Made by a program: the position numbers and the translations under genes. Under the pieces are notes generated by a model that saw nothing but the letters and a program-made list of their open reading frames with translations, was not told the DNA's origin and made no database searches. This document shows, piece after piece, positions 1 through 10,606 of a stretch of 64,000 bases of DNA. This stretch comes from Picocystis sp. L7 (Eukaryota; Chlorophyta; Picocystophyceae; Picocystales; Picocystaceae): NCBI GenBank assembly GCA_020975725.1, contig QXJR01000003.1, positions 1,240,001-1,304,000 on the forward strand. The letters are read 5' to 3'. Positions within the stretch are counted from its first letter, which is position 1. The number at the start of each line of letters is the position of its first letter.

Positions 1-1167
1 CACGTGCCATGATTGCATGCGCCGTGGGAGGTCCTTAAGGAGAACGTGTGAGAACAATCTACGGTAAGGGAGGTGAATAATTCTTACAAGCCTACCACGG
101 CCAAGCTCTCTAGTACGTATTCCCTATGACTGCTTATTGATCATTGCGTGTGCTAGTTCCCATTTGATGCCTAGTCGCTGGGGGCCCTGTATAATTGTGT
201 GATGGGACGCACTCTATGCAAGATCCATGACATATGCGTGGATATCATGCCGAACATGCAATACATGTCATAATAAACGAATTGAGTCGCAAAGAGAGAT
301 GGTTGCGGATTGCATGCGATTGAAGTTGTATGCATTGGTAGCAAAGGGCGAAGAGTTTGGCGAGGAAGAAATAGCTAGTTCGTAACCACACACACGTAGC
401 TAGCTAAGAAAACAACGTCGAAAATGTAGACTCCACCACGGACGAGTCGTGAATGTGCATGCCAACGGAAATGAAGAGCAAATGATGCCGCTTAGTATGT
501 TACTGAAACAATAAGAAAGAACGACACATCCATAGAATCCATGCATGAGTGGTTGAAAACCAACTTGAGTAAGCCACACAAGATAGAGCGTGTCTTTGCA
601 CTGTACAATTGCTACACTTGCAATACATTCAGGCTACAAGGTTGTAGGAGAAGCATGCAACGCAGGAACTCTGCATAACATGTGGAAAGCAAGCGTCTGT
701 TGCCAACGAAGTCCAACTTTAAGGGGAAGATAGAAGCATGGGTTTCCAGGTAATCAAGGGATGAAGAGGAAGGCGGCTAGACAGAAGAAGATGCACAAAA
801 ACCATGAAAGACGCAGGGACGGTAATTGGTAGCTTTGAGAGCGATGGTGGTGGAAGCAGCAGCTCCAATGGTCCAAATGCATGGGACAGCTCCGCAAAGA
901 TCTCGGTGTGGTGGCTCATAAGCAAGGTGGGCAAGCTGCTTGTAGATGTACTGCAGTAAAACCATGGCACTGTTGCAGAATGCTCCACTTCCTCCACGGT
1001 GCTTTTATGGGATCATTAACCTCTCCTTAAGCATGGGAACCTTCAGACCCTCTTCTCGGAAAGTCAGAAGGACGGGCATCACAGAGCGAAACGGTGCTTG
1101 TTCTTTACATGAGAAAACATCCATCATTGAAACAGGTGTGCATGTGATCAAAACTGAATCGTGCTTA
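1..1167. other. Gene-free left edge
   Basis: I see no convincing coding sequence, RNA gene or mobile element here. Composition is mixed and only short random open frames occur. The 3' part presumably contains the 3' UTR of the kinase gene that ends at 1168. Confidence 0.5.
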
Positions 1168-3717
1168 TTAGGAAGACTTTGGAACTAGTGCCACGTCCTC
1201 TGCAATAGAAACTGGTGATACATCCAGGCCTAGCGCCTGCACATTGACATTGGAGCGAGGGACAGTTTCCACTCCTAAGCGGTGGAGTTCATCCTGGATG
1301 CGATCCAATATCAGAGTAAAGCTAGGGCGTTTGGCCGGTGAATGCTCCCAACATTCCTCGATCAGTTCACGGAGCATCCCTGGAGTATCCAAAGGGATTT
1401 CAGGGCGAATCCTTTGCACACCAACTGCAAAAATGATCTGCATTGGGCTAGTGTAAGTTTCCCAAGGAGTCCTTCCAGTGATACACTCCCAGAGCAACAC
1501 TGCAAAGGAAAACACATCACACTTCTCATCCACGTCGCCTGCTGCAAACATTTCTGGAGCCATGTACGAGGGAGTGCCAGCTTGTACATTCCGTGTGGTG
1601 AGAAATGTGTGATCCTTGAATTTGGCAATTCCAAAATCGCAAACTTTGGCTTTCCCATCTCGGTCGAGTAGCACATTTTGGCTCTTCAGATCCCTGTGAA
1701 CCACGGTTGGATGCAAGTACGCCATCGCACTAGCAATTTCCTCCCCGAGTTTGAGCGTTGCACTGTACGACAAAGGTGCCTTTGTTTCATTGGTGTGAAG
1801 CAAGTCATGCAGTGAACCACCTTCAGCCAATTCTTCAACGAGACAGACCTGAGGAGGCTGAACGCATGCACCGTAGAATTTGATGATGTGATCATGATCA
1901 AGCCTACTAAGAACACTCACCTCTTGCTGAAAGTTCAAGAGGTCCCTAGAATTTTCTTCAAACAGCATGCCATGCATCATCTTGATTGCCACAGGACGTC
2001 CATTCCATGTTCCTCTGTACACGCTACCAAACGCTCCAGATCCTAGCATTTCTCCAAGTTCTATTTCCTCGTCGAATTCTATGTCGAGCTGCCCTTGAGA
2101 AGGGGCATGACTAAATCGCCTAGTACTTGCACCACCCGAGCCCCTACCAGATCCACTCCTTGTGCTGGAAGCTGCTGGTACCCTTCTACTCCATGAATTG
2201 CCTTTCCCATTCCTTCCCAAGGTGTCCTTACGACTGTTGATGTTCCCTTTGATGCCTTCCCTTTTTCTCCTCTTTCGAACGTATATCAAGCATCCAAACC
2301 CAGCTGCCAATGCCACCACAACTGCTACACAAACAGCAATAACAACAGGGACCACAACACTGCTGCTTGACTCAGTATTTTGATCATTTGATGGGGACGG
2401 GCCAGCACCATCAGAACTATCTGGAGGTGTCGTCCCTGGCTCACCAACTGAGCCTTCTCTGTCGCTGATGGACAATGTTTGTATAGCAATGTCATCAATA
2501 TTGAACGGGGGCAAAACACCCAGAACATCTCTCAATGCAAAAGTGTCCCAGCTTTCTTCTGGCTCCATTGCTGCAGAGACAACATCAAATGGAACTCGAG
2601 CCAATTTCCAGTTCACATCCGAGCCATTCGAAAAGACCTGCGATGTCCTATTACTCTCTTGCTCTTCCACAAAGAAGTTCAGAAGGGCTTCCGTAAACTT
2701 CGCAGGATCCTCTCCAACAGTGGTAGGCTCCGAACTAACGTTTGTTGCCCGCAAATTATAGAACTCAACAAGCAACTGACCTACCTCTTCACTTCCCAAG
2801 ATATAAAACTCGAAAGAGTAGTCTCCGTACCTTGGACCGAATGGAATTTCAGAGTTCAGGACGAGTGCGCCGTCTCTATCGGTGATCTGCACAGATATTG
2901 AGGTATTGCTAGTTCTGCCATCATCACTCTGCATTGAGAATTGACCGCCATTGGAGAGGTTTCTCCACCCTCTCAGCAGCGTGCCGTTCTCGTAAATTGT
3001 TATTGGACTTACCTCAGGTGGAAGGCCCTCAGGTTCGTCAGGAGGTGACGGGGGAGAGTCGTCAAAGCTCTCTCCACAACAGTACGAAGCAACACACTGC
3101 CCAACAAAGCCCGAATCAGCAACAGGGTCGGTAGAAAGTTCAGCCTCCGGTGCTAAAGCCTCGATGCCATAAAAATCTTCTCTCTCTTCCTGTAGACAGT
3201 AGAGCTCTTCAAGGTGGTGACAAGGGCATTGCTCTGCTCCGTTCTCAAATGAATCTCCAAATCTATCACATGTAAGACCGTTGAAGCTCACATCTCCGAT
3301 GGCTCTTGCTCCTTGTGGAAAAACAGTTGTATTTGACAACGTGTTAAACGTGAAGGTCCTGACTCCACCATCTGCATCAACCACATCATTTCCACCATTG
3401 TTCACCACCCGTGCTGGTGCTCCACTGGCACTACCTTGGCTCAACGACAGGGCACCATCCAATGAACCGGACTGAATAACATTGCCACGTCCGAAAGTCC
3501 ACACTACTTGCCAGCTACTTAAAGGTATATTCCTGTTATTATTCAAAGTGAGAGTGGATTGGAATACGTTATCCTCGTCATGCTGTGAGGTGAAATATAC
3601 TTCAAGCTCGCATTTGCGAGCCTGCCTTCCAAACGTTTGGGCAACTGCAGTACGAGCACAGACAAAGCACGTGATAGTCAAAAGTATATGTTTCCTCCTT
3701 CTTGATATCTGCCACAT
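1168..3717 (-). CDS. Receptor-like TKL (Raf-type) protein kinase with carbohydrate-binding-like ectodomain
   Basis: A single-exon 849-residue type I membrane kinase. The frame is open about 200 codons further upstream, but the ATG at 3717 is chosen because a signal peptide follows at once (residues 1-26, ending TAVAQ). Residues about 36-150 resemble a family 2 carbohydrate-binding module (SSWQVVWTF, then a GLTC end). Residues 164-214 are Cys-rich. Residues 238-418 resemble a galactose-binding-like jelly-roll CBM ending in FNIDDIAIQ. A membrane helix lies at 454-480, followed by a basic stop-transfer stretch. The kinase domain (about 554-820) is complete: glycine loop GSGAFGSV, VAIK lysine, HRDLKSQN, DFG and MAPE. 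It is probably a surface sensor of a polysaccharide, phosphorylating Ser/Thr targets inside the cell. The kinase call is firm. The ligand and the exact CBM families are inferences from motif pattern. Confidence 0.85.
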   Translation of the reverse strand: MWQISRRRKHILLTITCFVCARTAVAQTFGRQARKCELEVYFTSQHDEDNVFQSTLTLNNNRNIPLSSWQVVWTFGRGNVIQSGSLDGALSLSQGSASGAPARVVNNGGNDVVDADGGVRTFTFNTLSNTTVFPQGARAIGDVSFNGLTCDRFGDSFENGAEQCPCHHLEELYCLQEEREDFYGIEALAPEAELSTDPVADSGFVGQCVASYCCGESFDDSPPSPPDEPEGLPPEVSPITIYENGTLLRGWRNLSNGGQFSMQSDDGRTSNTSISVQITDRDGALVLNSEIPFGPRYGDYSFEFYILGSEEVGQLLVEFYNLRATNVSSEPTTVGEDPAKFTEALLNFFVEEQESNRTSQVFSNGSDVNWKLARVPFDVVSAAMEPEESWDTFALRDVLGVLPPFNIDDIAIQTLSISDREGSVGEPGTTPPDSSDGAGPSPSNDQNTESSSSVVVPVVIAVCVAVVVALAAGFGCLIYVRKRRKREGIKGNINSRKDTLGRNGKGNSWSRRVPAASSTRSGSGRGSGGASTRRFSHAPSQGQLDIEFDEEIELGEMLGSGAFGSVYRGTWNGRPVAIKMMHGMLFEENSRDLLNFQQEVSVLSRLDHDHIIKFYGACVQPPQVCLVEELAEGGSLHDLLHTNETKAPLSYSATLKLGEEIASAMAYLHPTVVHRDLKSQNVLLDRDGKAKVCDFGIAKFKDHTFLTTRNVQAGTPSYMAPEMFAAGDVDEKCDVFSFAVLLWECITGRTPWETYTSPMQIIFAVGVQRIRPEIPLDTPGMLRELIEECWEHSPAKRPSFTLILDRIQDELHRLGVETVPRSNVNVQALGLDVSPVSIAEDVALVPKSS

Positions 3718-5848
3718 GTTCTTTAGTGTACAGACTGCCTTATCGCATGTGCAGTTGGCAGGCACCTGCAGACTTGCAGCTTGCTTTGACCAGGTCCTGG
3801 TTTCCTCGGGAGCTTTTGGTTGTCCCTGCGTCGATTCCAAGGGTGGCAGCAGGCACCGATCCTTCGGCCTAGTTCTTCGTACTGCACCGGCAGTTTTGTT
3901 CCTTGCGTTCGCTCCACCTCTCGACCTGCGTGTTCTCCGTATCGATTCCTTCCGGCCTGTGGATATCGTTCTCGGGGGTCCAAATTCGGGCTTTCCTTTT
4001 TCTTTCCTGCTGCTCCCTTCCCTTTGTTCCTCGTGTTGCGTTCCGTGTTTTGACGAGAGTGCCTTGTTGTCCCTTGACCTCCGAAACGCTCCCTTTTTCG
4101 TCCACGTTGTTTCTCTCGCCTTTGTTCGTCCTCGTTCGACCCTCTTCGACGATTCCGGGCGTTTCCTTTTTTTTTCGACCGCAAAACCACCACGTCCGTA
4201 TCCTGCGGCAACACCACCACCCGCACGTGTTTCAGGTGCTTCTTTCTGGCGCGCCTTGCGTCCGTGCTTCGCTTTCGACGCAGCACGCGCCACGTGCTTC
4301 GTGGTCTGCACGTCGATGGCGTCTGAAACGAAGGTTTGGGTGGGAAGATGGGTTGCAACCGGAAGGATTCGGGGATAGAAAGGGAACCCTTGAAAGGGAG
4401 AGAAGGGAGGGAAAGCGTCCTTTCGAAGGGAGAGACGCAGGATCCTGCGACACGAGGGGGAAGTGGGGGCGCATGCACCGAAGGAGGTGGGAGGAAACGA
4501 GACGGGAAGAACGTGGATCGTGGAGGATTGTGTCGTCCGAGGGTATCGGTGTCGACCGAACGAGGAGACGCGAAACGTCTCCCATGGCTCGTCGAGGAGA
4601 CGCGCCCCTTCCTACAGATCCGCAAACGGTCACCCCTCCCGTTCCTCTGCGGGTCGCGGTCTTCGTGTCCCTGGATCGAGGGGTTCGACGGATCGAGGTC
4701 GACCGTTCCCATCGTCGTCCTGGGGATCCGCCCTCGGGTCCACCCCCCATCCACAACCGTAACGGTATCCGACCTGTTAAACGGTTGTGGATACGAGACC
4801 TCGGAACCGTCGAAGGAACGGGAAGGTGAGAGAGGACCTGTGGCGTCGTGGGAGTTGTCCAACGCCACACGAAGTGCCTTGGGTCGAGACGAAGCGCAAA
4901 AGCGCACGTCCGGATCGAAAGGGTCCGACACGAACCCAATCCGAACAGGGCACAAACGATCCAGCAGGGAACGGGATTCGTTCGGCTGGAACAGGAGGGG
5001 GTGTTGGACGCAAGCCGTCCCTTGGGGATGTCCAAGGTGCGCGACTGGAATTGCAGAACAACGCCCTGATCGGAATTCATCTGCCTGAACCAGGCATGCC
5101 GCCGCCGTTCTCCCCTACATGGTGCATCTATGCGAAGCCTGCGCATCGATCGACGCAACATCCTGAATCCTCCAAGCCTCCTGCAGCGGCTGCTCCCAAC
5201 CTGTTCAGCAGCACGCGAACCTGTGCGCCGGTGGGCCTTGCGTCCCGATGGAGTCCGACGTCTGATCCGATGCAGGTGCGTTCTTGCGTTGGACGCGCAG
5301 GAATCGGATGTTGAGGATGGTTGCGATCACGAGTGGATCGCCCTTCCGAGGGTGTTTGGCGATGGGTCGGGACGGTTGCACCCTCCAACACCTGTTGTAC
5401 CTCCGATGCGCAGGAGCTGCCCGACGAGTCGCGGAGGGTCCCGTGCAGCTGTCGTTCGACTTGGCGTCCATCGCTTCGATTCCACCCTGGCTTTCGCACG
5501 TCCGTTTCGCCTTGGTTTGGAACGGATGGGTTCGGTTCCATCGATCTTCTTCGCACAGGGATCGATGTCCGACACCAGTCACGTGGGTTCTACCCTCGCC
5601 TCCATCGCACTCGTGGCGTGGTCCAAGGAACCCCGCCCCTCCCCCGTCCACGTCCAAGGTTGTGCCCCTGCCAGCCCCCGCGGCGTTGTGTACGGATCGA
5701 TCCCCCCGAACCGCCCCCGGGGTCGACACGTGGCGCGTGTTGGCGTCCCTCCGAACGAACGCACACACACCGCGGACAAGGAAGCGATCGATCCGAAGGA
5801 CGCGCGGGAAACGAACCCATCCGTTACGTGGCGCACGTGACGGCTCTC
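3718..5848. promoter_or_regulatory. GC-rich divergent intergenic region (kinase / aldo-keto reductase)
   Basis: This 2.1-kb head-to-head spacer is GC-rich and poor in stop codons, so long overlapping open frames appear on both strands. None has recognisable domains. On the kinase strand the first ~600 bp are purine-rich and more distal DNA is pyrimidine-rich, a pattern repeated at other genes in the window. It probably holds both promoters and 5' leaders. Confidence 0.5.
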
Positions 5849-6892
5849 ATGGCGTCGACACGCGTCGGTGCCGCCCTGCGTTGCTGCACGGCCTCGACGG
5901 AACCGATGGACAAGAGGGTGACGCTGGGGAAAGGAGGACCGCGTGTGAGTCGTGTAGGTGTCGGCACGATCGCGTGGGGAGACGTACGCAAAGGATACGG
6001 GAAGACGTTCGACGACGAAACGCTCCGAAGCACGTACGATGCGGCCAGGAAACGCGGCATCAACTTCTTCGATACCGCCGAAGTGTACGGATACGAAAGC
6101 CTCCAGCAACAGAGGTCCAGCGAACAAATCCTCGCCGGTTGCATCCAACGAGAGCGGACGGGAACCCAAGCTGCCGGGCAGGATAGTGTGAAGGAGCCCA
6201 TCGTGGTGGGAACCAAGTATTTCACCATCCCGTGGACCAATATGCTCGTGGGGGGTGGGTTCCGTCTGGGAAGGCAAGCGATCCTTGATGCGGTGCAAGA
6301 AAGCTCCAAACGGCTCGACATGTTGCCCATACCCCTGTACATGATTCACTTTCCCTTCCCGACCTATTCTCAAAAAGTGCTCATGGAAGGCTTGAGGGAG
6401 GCCAAAGAGATGGGCTTCGTGGATGCGATCGGGGTGTCCAACTACTCTCGAGCAGAGATGGAGCAAGCGCAGGAAATCCTAGGAAAGCATGGCTTGTCAC
6501 TGGCATGCAACCAAGTCAAGTACAGCCTGCTCGATCGAAAACCGGAACAGAGTGGGCTCCTCAAAGCTTCCAGAGATCTGGGCATAAGCTTGGTGGCTCA
6601 TTCCCCCCTGGAGCAAGGCAAACTTACCACCAATGCACTGACCAGAAGCGATGTCCCGGACGAAACAAAAACTCTGCTGAAACTGGTACAGCTGATTGGC
6701 TCCCTGTCCGGTGGATACACCATCGAGCAGGTTGCCTTGAATTACCTCTTGGCGAAAGGTGCAGTGGCCATTCCGGGGTGCAGGACAGCAAAGCACGTGG
6801 AGGAGGTGGCTGGAGCGCTTGATTTTGAGTTGGACGACAATGAAGTGGCCATGATTGATGAGAAGCTTGACTATCAAGAAAAGAACAAGTAA
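5849..6892 (+). CDS. Aldo-keto reductase, plastid plant type
   Basis: A 347-residue NADPH-dependent oxidoreductase of the aldo/keto reductase superfamily, closest by eye to the plant chloroplast proteins of the At1g06690 type. The TIM-barrel tetrad is visible: Asp and Tyr in FFDTAEVYGYES, Lys in VVGTKYF and His in YMIHFPFP. VGVSNYS-like and IPG-type cofactor motifs follow (AIGVSNYSRAE, VAIPGCRTAKH). The start at 5849 is the first ATG giving a short, basic, hydroxylated leader (MASTRVGAALRCC) ahead of the barrel; the GC-rich frame is open upstream but not conserved. The leader suggests plastid or mitochondrial import. The substrate is not evident. It ends 60 bp from the convergent starch synthase gene. 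Confidence 0.9.
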   Translation: MASTRVGAALRCCTASTEPMDKRVTLGKGGPRVSRVGVGTIAWGDVRKGYGKTFDDETLRSTYDAARKRGINFFDTAEVYGYESLQQQRSSEQILAGCIQRERTGTQAAGQDSVKEPIVVGTKYFTIPWTNMLVGGGFRLGRQAILDAVQESSKRLDMLPIPLYMIHFPFPTYSQKVLMEGLREAKEMGFVDAIGVSNYSRAEMEQAQEILGKHGLSLACNQVKYSLLDRKPEQSGLLKASRDLGISLVAHSPLEQGKLTTNALTRSDVPDETKTLLKLVQLIGSLSGGYTIEQVALNYLLAKGAVAIPGCRTAKHVEEVAGALDFELDDNEVAMIDEKLDYQEKNK

Positions 6893-6952
6893 GATGCAAG
6901 CGGAGCAAAGTATTTACAATGTCGGATGGCTTTTGAAGGTACCCCCGGAATA

Positions 6953-9900
6953 TCAACCGTGAATGGCTGCATGATACAGTTCAATGTAGTCAATCGCTGG
7001 CCGATTCCATGACCAGTCCTGTTGCATGTCGTTGCCCACCAGCTCTTTCCACCACTCCTTATCTGTATACCACCTATCCACCGCCCTGTTCAACGCGTAA
7101 TCCACGCCAGCAGGATCTGCGCCGTCGAAGTTGAAGCCGTTGGGTTCCCTCATCTCCCATTTAGCCCTCTCCTGGTCGTGATCGACGTCAAAAACAGTGT
7201 CATACAGCCCCCCAGTCTTTCGCACTATTGGTACCGTGCCGTATCGCATGGCAATAAGCTGAGACAGACCACAAGGCTCGAAAATGGAGGGAACAAGCAA
7301 CATATCCGATCCTGCATAGACCAAGTGGCTCAGCGGTTCGTTGTACTCAAAGTGAAGCCTTACCATGTGGTGATGCTCGTGTGATAATCTTGAAGCCACT
7401 TCGTTCCAGTGCTGCTGAACCTTGACATCAAATGCGGATCCAAGAAGCACGAATTGGCAACCTCGCGAAATGGCAGTGTAAATCGCATGTTCAATCAAAT
7501 GCATTCCTTTCTGTGCTGTAAGCCGCGTGACTACCCCAACTAGCGGGCAATCTACTTCGGCAAGATTCAAACGTTCTCGTAGGCTTTTCTTTGCCGCAGC
7601 TTTGCCTTCTATACAGTTATCTGGAGAGAACTGTATAGGCAAGAAAGGATCTCCCTCAGGATCCCAGATGTCAAGATCAATACCATTTCGGATTCCATGA
7701 AACTTACCGGCGTGGACCCCATGGGCTACTGCAGGGTTGCCACTTACCTCCCGTGCATAGGTAGGAGATACGGTGGTTGCTTTTTGAGAGTACGTGATGG
7801 CTTCACTAATGAGCCCCGCCCCGTAGTTCAGATTGTGAATGGTGAAGGCAATCTTTGGCCGTTCCAAGCCAAAGTGGTGGTAATTGTCCCAGTAGACCTT
7901 CGCGACCGGTGCAGTGCTCCAGTCATGGCAATGGATAATGTCTGGCTGCCTACCACTCTGCAGCAAAAATTCGAGTGAGGATCTGGAGAAAAATCCGAAT
8001 CTCTCGCTATCAGTCATCGGTATCGGCAACCAGTCTGCTCCATAGATGCAACCCGATCGAAAGAAACCATTGTCTGGATCGATGAAGTAGACATCTAATC
8101 CTTCAACAATACCATGGTAAATGTGGTTGTAGCAGTTTCCCCACTGATATCCTTCGATTTCTCGTAGGTGCGAAACTTGGCTGTAGTCAATCACATCGTA
8201 CTTTGGCACCACGACTTCCACTCGGTGGCCTAGGTCCTTTACGGCCCTGGAAATACTCGTTACGACGTCACCCAAGCCACCGACTTTGCATATTGGTGCC
8301 ATCTCTACTGCCACATGGACAATGTGCATTGGTGGTTCGGGTTTCGAGCTGCCCTCTACCGGGATGTGGTAATCCAGCCCCCCTCTGTTGTCGAAAGTAA
8401 CATGATCTCCAACATCTGGTTTATCTGAAAAAACAAGATCGAGCACGTAAGCATCGCTAGGAACAACCAATGAAGCTTGCAGATGATCAAGTGAGCACAC
8501 TCCGGTGTCTTCACAGGGTCTCATTTTCACAGGTTGGATTATGTTGGGATGAGTCCACCTGTTCCAGCCACCCCTCAAAAATATGTCAGCTCGTCCATTT
8601 AAGTTTGTGTTATTCGGATTGTAGTACACAGTCACCTTTTCTCCAGCGACAGGAACTTCAGGTTGCGTATAATATATGTGCATCTGCTGCTTCCTGAAGA
8701 CCGACAGAGCCTGCTGCTTCATTCGCTCCTTCCGCAACTTTCGCTGCTGCTGACGCTCTTCTTCTTCTTTCTCTGCTTTCTTCCGAGCAGTTCTGATCTC
8801 AAGCGTTCTCTGGTTGATTGCTTCAGCAAGATACGGCTGCAATACTTCTTCATCCTGGATGAGAATATGGTAATCTGACATGCTATTGTTATCAAACATG
8901 CCGTCGGCATCTGAGACAACAAAATCAAAAGTCAGTGCATCGACTGGAACCTCAACCTCAGCACAAAGCCAAAGCTGGTCACCACCCTTGTTCACTGTAC
9001 TGCCATCAGGAAATACATACATCTCAGCTTCTGAAGTGCGTGTGGTTGCTGCATCCTTCAATGGTATACCTTTTATTCCATCCTCCCACCAGCAATTGAA
9101 GCCAAAGTGTAATTTGAGAGGGGTGTGATTCAAACAGCTGCAACCCATATTATAGTAAAGCTTTGCTTTACGTCCAGGAATTGGCTTTGAAGGGAAAATC
9201 TTCCACATATGGCTCGCCATCAAAGCCTTGCCGTCTGCAATGATATTCAGGGCCTCTTGGTATTTAGCCAAGACCTCCTCCCTCGCAAACTGCGCATCTT
9301 GAGCATCGCGTTCGGCTTGCTTAGCTTCCATGGCTAACTTGGCCTGCCTTTCTTCTTCCTCCCTCTCTTTAAGCTTCTGTTCGAGTTCAAGCTCTTCAAG
9401 CTTCTCCTGGAATCCTTCTGGTGAAAGCCCGTGTAAGACATCGAAGACAAAATTCTGCTCGTCATTATTCTCGTAGACTCCATTGGAATCATGAAACACA
9501 AACTGTAGATCATACGCTTCTGGTGGCACGCTGAGCTCACACATCCACCAGTCTGCCTGCTCTGTTCGAGCGGAGGAAGAAGGTAGCAAATCCAGTGTCA
9601 TGGTTTCCCACATCCAACCATTAAAGCCACCCTCCAAAACGATCTGGGGTCGATCTCTCAATGCATTACTCTGTACCCTATTGAAGTAGGCACGGCATTT
9701 CTCACCTGCAACTGGGATTTCTGGAAGGAGAACTAGTAGCTCGTGCTCCTTTCCATCTAAGAATTCTGATTCATCCAGCTCTCGAAACAAATCCCTAACA
9801 AAGGCATGTGCGCTTTCCTGTGACAGAAGCATTTCATCTGCACTGCTCATGAGTCGTCGAAACAAGCTCCCTTTGGTTTCCTCTACTGTTGCCTCTTCTG

Positions 9901-10606
9901 CCTGTACTTGAGGAGGTGTGTCTGGGATGTCAGCATCCCTTCGGTCGAAACCTCCTTGACTTTCTACCGATGCTTGGAAAGTCATCGATTTCTCCTGGTG
10001 CTTCGAAACGTTTGCTCTGATTTTACCCACGACATCTCGCAGCCTTCCTTGCAGCTCCTGGTATTTTTGGTCCTCTTCCAGGGCACTGGCATAGGTCCCA
10101 CCTTTGTATCCAAGAGGGATCGCTGTTTCTTTCTGCAGCATGTCTTGGATCTTTTTCTGCAATGCGTGTTTTTCCGCTTGAATCTGCAGCATTTCTAGGC
10201 TCGTCACTAAATCTTCGCTCACTTCTTTTCCCTTCTCTTTGGCCATTTCGATCTTCTCCTTTAGTTTCGCTCGTAGCAGTTCATTTTCGGCTTCGAGTTC
10301 TCGGTAAATTTCGGCCTGATCTTTTCCGCTTCCTAAGCCCTCCTCGTCTCTTCCCTCGTGCATTTCAACTTGCTTCTGGAGCTGCTCGATCTCTTCTTCG
10401 AGTTGGGCTACGATCTGTTCATGGTTTGGGTTCCTGGTATCCTTTCGGAGGTAGTGCTGAAGTTTCTTCTGGGCTTCCACGAGCTTGTCCAGTGCGGCGG
10501 AGGTGATCCTGGTTCCCCAGACGTTCCTCCTCCTGCTTTTGCAGGACACCTGCCTCCTCGTTTTCCCCTTCCATGCGCCTTTGACGGACACGTTCGTGGC
10601 GGACAT
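6953..10606 (-). CDS. SS3: Starch synthase III (GT5) with three starch-binding modules
   Basis: A 1217-residue plastid ADP-glucose:alpha-glucan glucosyltransferase for starch elongation. The ATG at 10606 opens a Ser/Lys/Arg-rich transit peptide (MSATNVSVKGAWKGKTRRQV); the longer upstream frame is GC-rich noise. In order there are a coiled coil (about 35-150), three CBM25/CBM53-like modules (about 297-390, 475-582 and 652-750; each begins with an AGEK- or PGRK-type strand and has a GGFNGW/FNCWW/GGWNRW core), then the GT5 catalytic region (about 760-1217). The GT5 region has the KVGGLGDV ADP-glucose motif and the C-terminal EPCGLSQ and KTGGL motifs. The module order is diagnostic for SSIII. No intron is needed in this reading frame, which is unusual for SSIII genes in land plants. 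Confidence 0.95.
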   Translation of the reverse strand: MSATNVSVKGAWKGKTRRQVSCKSRRRNVWGTRITSAALDKLVEAQKKLQHYLRKDTRNPNHEQIVAQLEEEIEQLQKQVEMHEGRDEEGLGSGKDQAEIYRELEAENELLRAKLKEKIEMAKEKGKEVSEDLVTSLEMLQIQAEKHALQKKIQDMLQKETAIPLGYKGGTYASALEEDQKYQELQGRLRDVVGKIRANVSKHQEKSMTFQASVESQGGFDRRDADIPDTPPQVQAEEATVEETKGSLFRRLMSSADEMLLSQESAHAFVRDLFRELDESEFLDGKEHELLVLLPEIPVAGEKCRAYFNRVQSNALRDRPQIVLEGGFNGWMWETMTLDLLPSSSARTEQADWWMCELSVPPEAYDLQFVFHDSNGVYENNDEQNFVFDVLHGLSPEGFQEKLEELELEQKLKEREEEERQAKLAMEAKQAERDAQDAQFAREEVLAKYQEALNIIADGKALMASHMWKIFPSKPIPGRKAKLYYNMGCSCLNHTPLKLHFGFNCWWEDGIKGIPLKDAATTRTSEAEMYVFPDGSTVNKGGDQLWLCAEVEVPVDALTFDFVVSDADGMFDNNSMSDYHILIQDEEVLQPYLAEAINQRTLEIRTARKKAEKEEEERQQQRKLRKERMKQQALSVFRKQQMHIYYTQPEVPVAGEKVTVYYNPNNTNLNGRADIFLRGGWNRWTHPNIIQPVKMRPCEDTGVCSLDHLQASLVVPSDAYVLDLVFSDKPDVGDHVTFDNRGGLDYHIPVEGSSKPEPPMHIVHVAVEMAPICKVGGLGDVVTSISRAVKDLGHRVEVVVPKYDVIDYSQVSHLREIEGYQWGNCYNHIYHGIVEGLDVYFIDPDNGFFRSGCIYGADWLPIPMTDSERFGFFSRSSLEFLLQSGRQPDIIHCHDWSTAPVAKVYWDNYHHFGLERPKIAFTIHNLNYGAGLISEAITYSQKATTVSPTYAREVSGNPAVAHGVHAGKFHGIRNGIDLDIWDPEGDPFLPIQFSPDNCIEGKAAAKKSLRERLNLAEVDCPLVGVVTRLTAQKGMHLIEHAIYTAISRGCQFVLLGSAFDVKVQQHWNEVASRLSHEHHHMVRLHFEYNEPLSHLVYAGSDMLLVPSIFEPCGLSQLIAMRYGTVPIVRKTGGLYDTVFDVDHDQERAKWEMREPNGFNFDGADPAGVDYALNRAVDRWYTDKEWWKELVGNDMQQDWSWNRPAIDYIELYHAAIHG

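Noticed and set aside
3718-4311. 198-codon N-terminal extension of the receptor kinase
   Set aside because: It is Lys/Arg/Glu-rich low-complexity sequence in front of a clean signal peptide; a signal peptide must be N-terminal.
3482-5840. Several overlapping open frames of 230-410 codons on both strands
   Set aside because: They lie in GC-rich stop-poor DNA, overlap each other in all frames, are Arg/Pro/Ser-rich and show no domain. They are composition artefacts of the promoter region.
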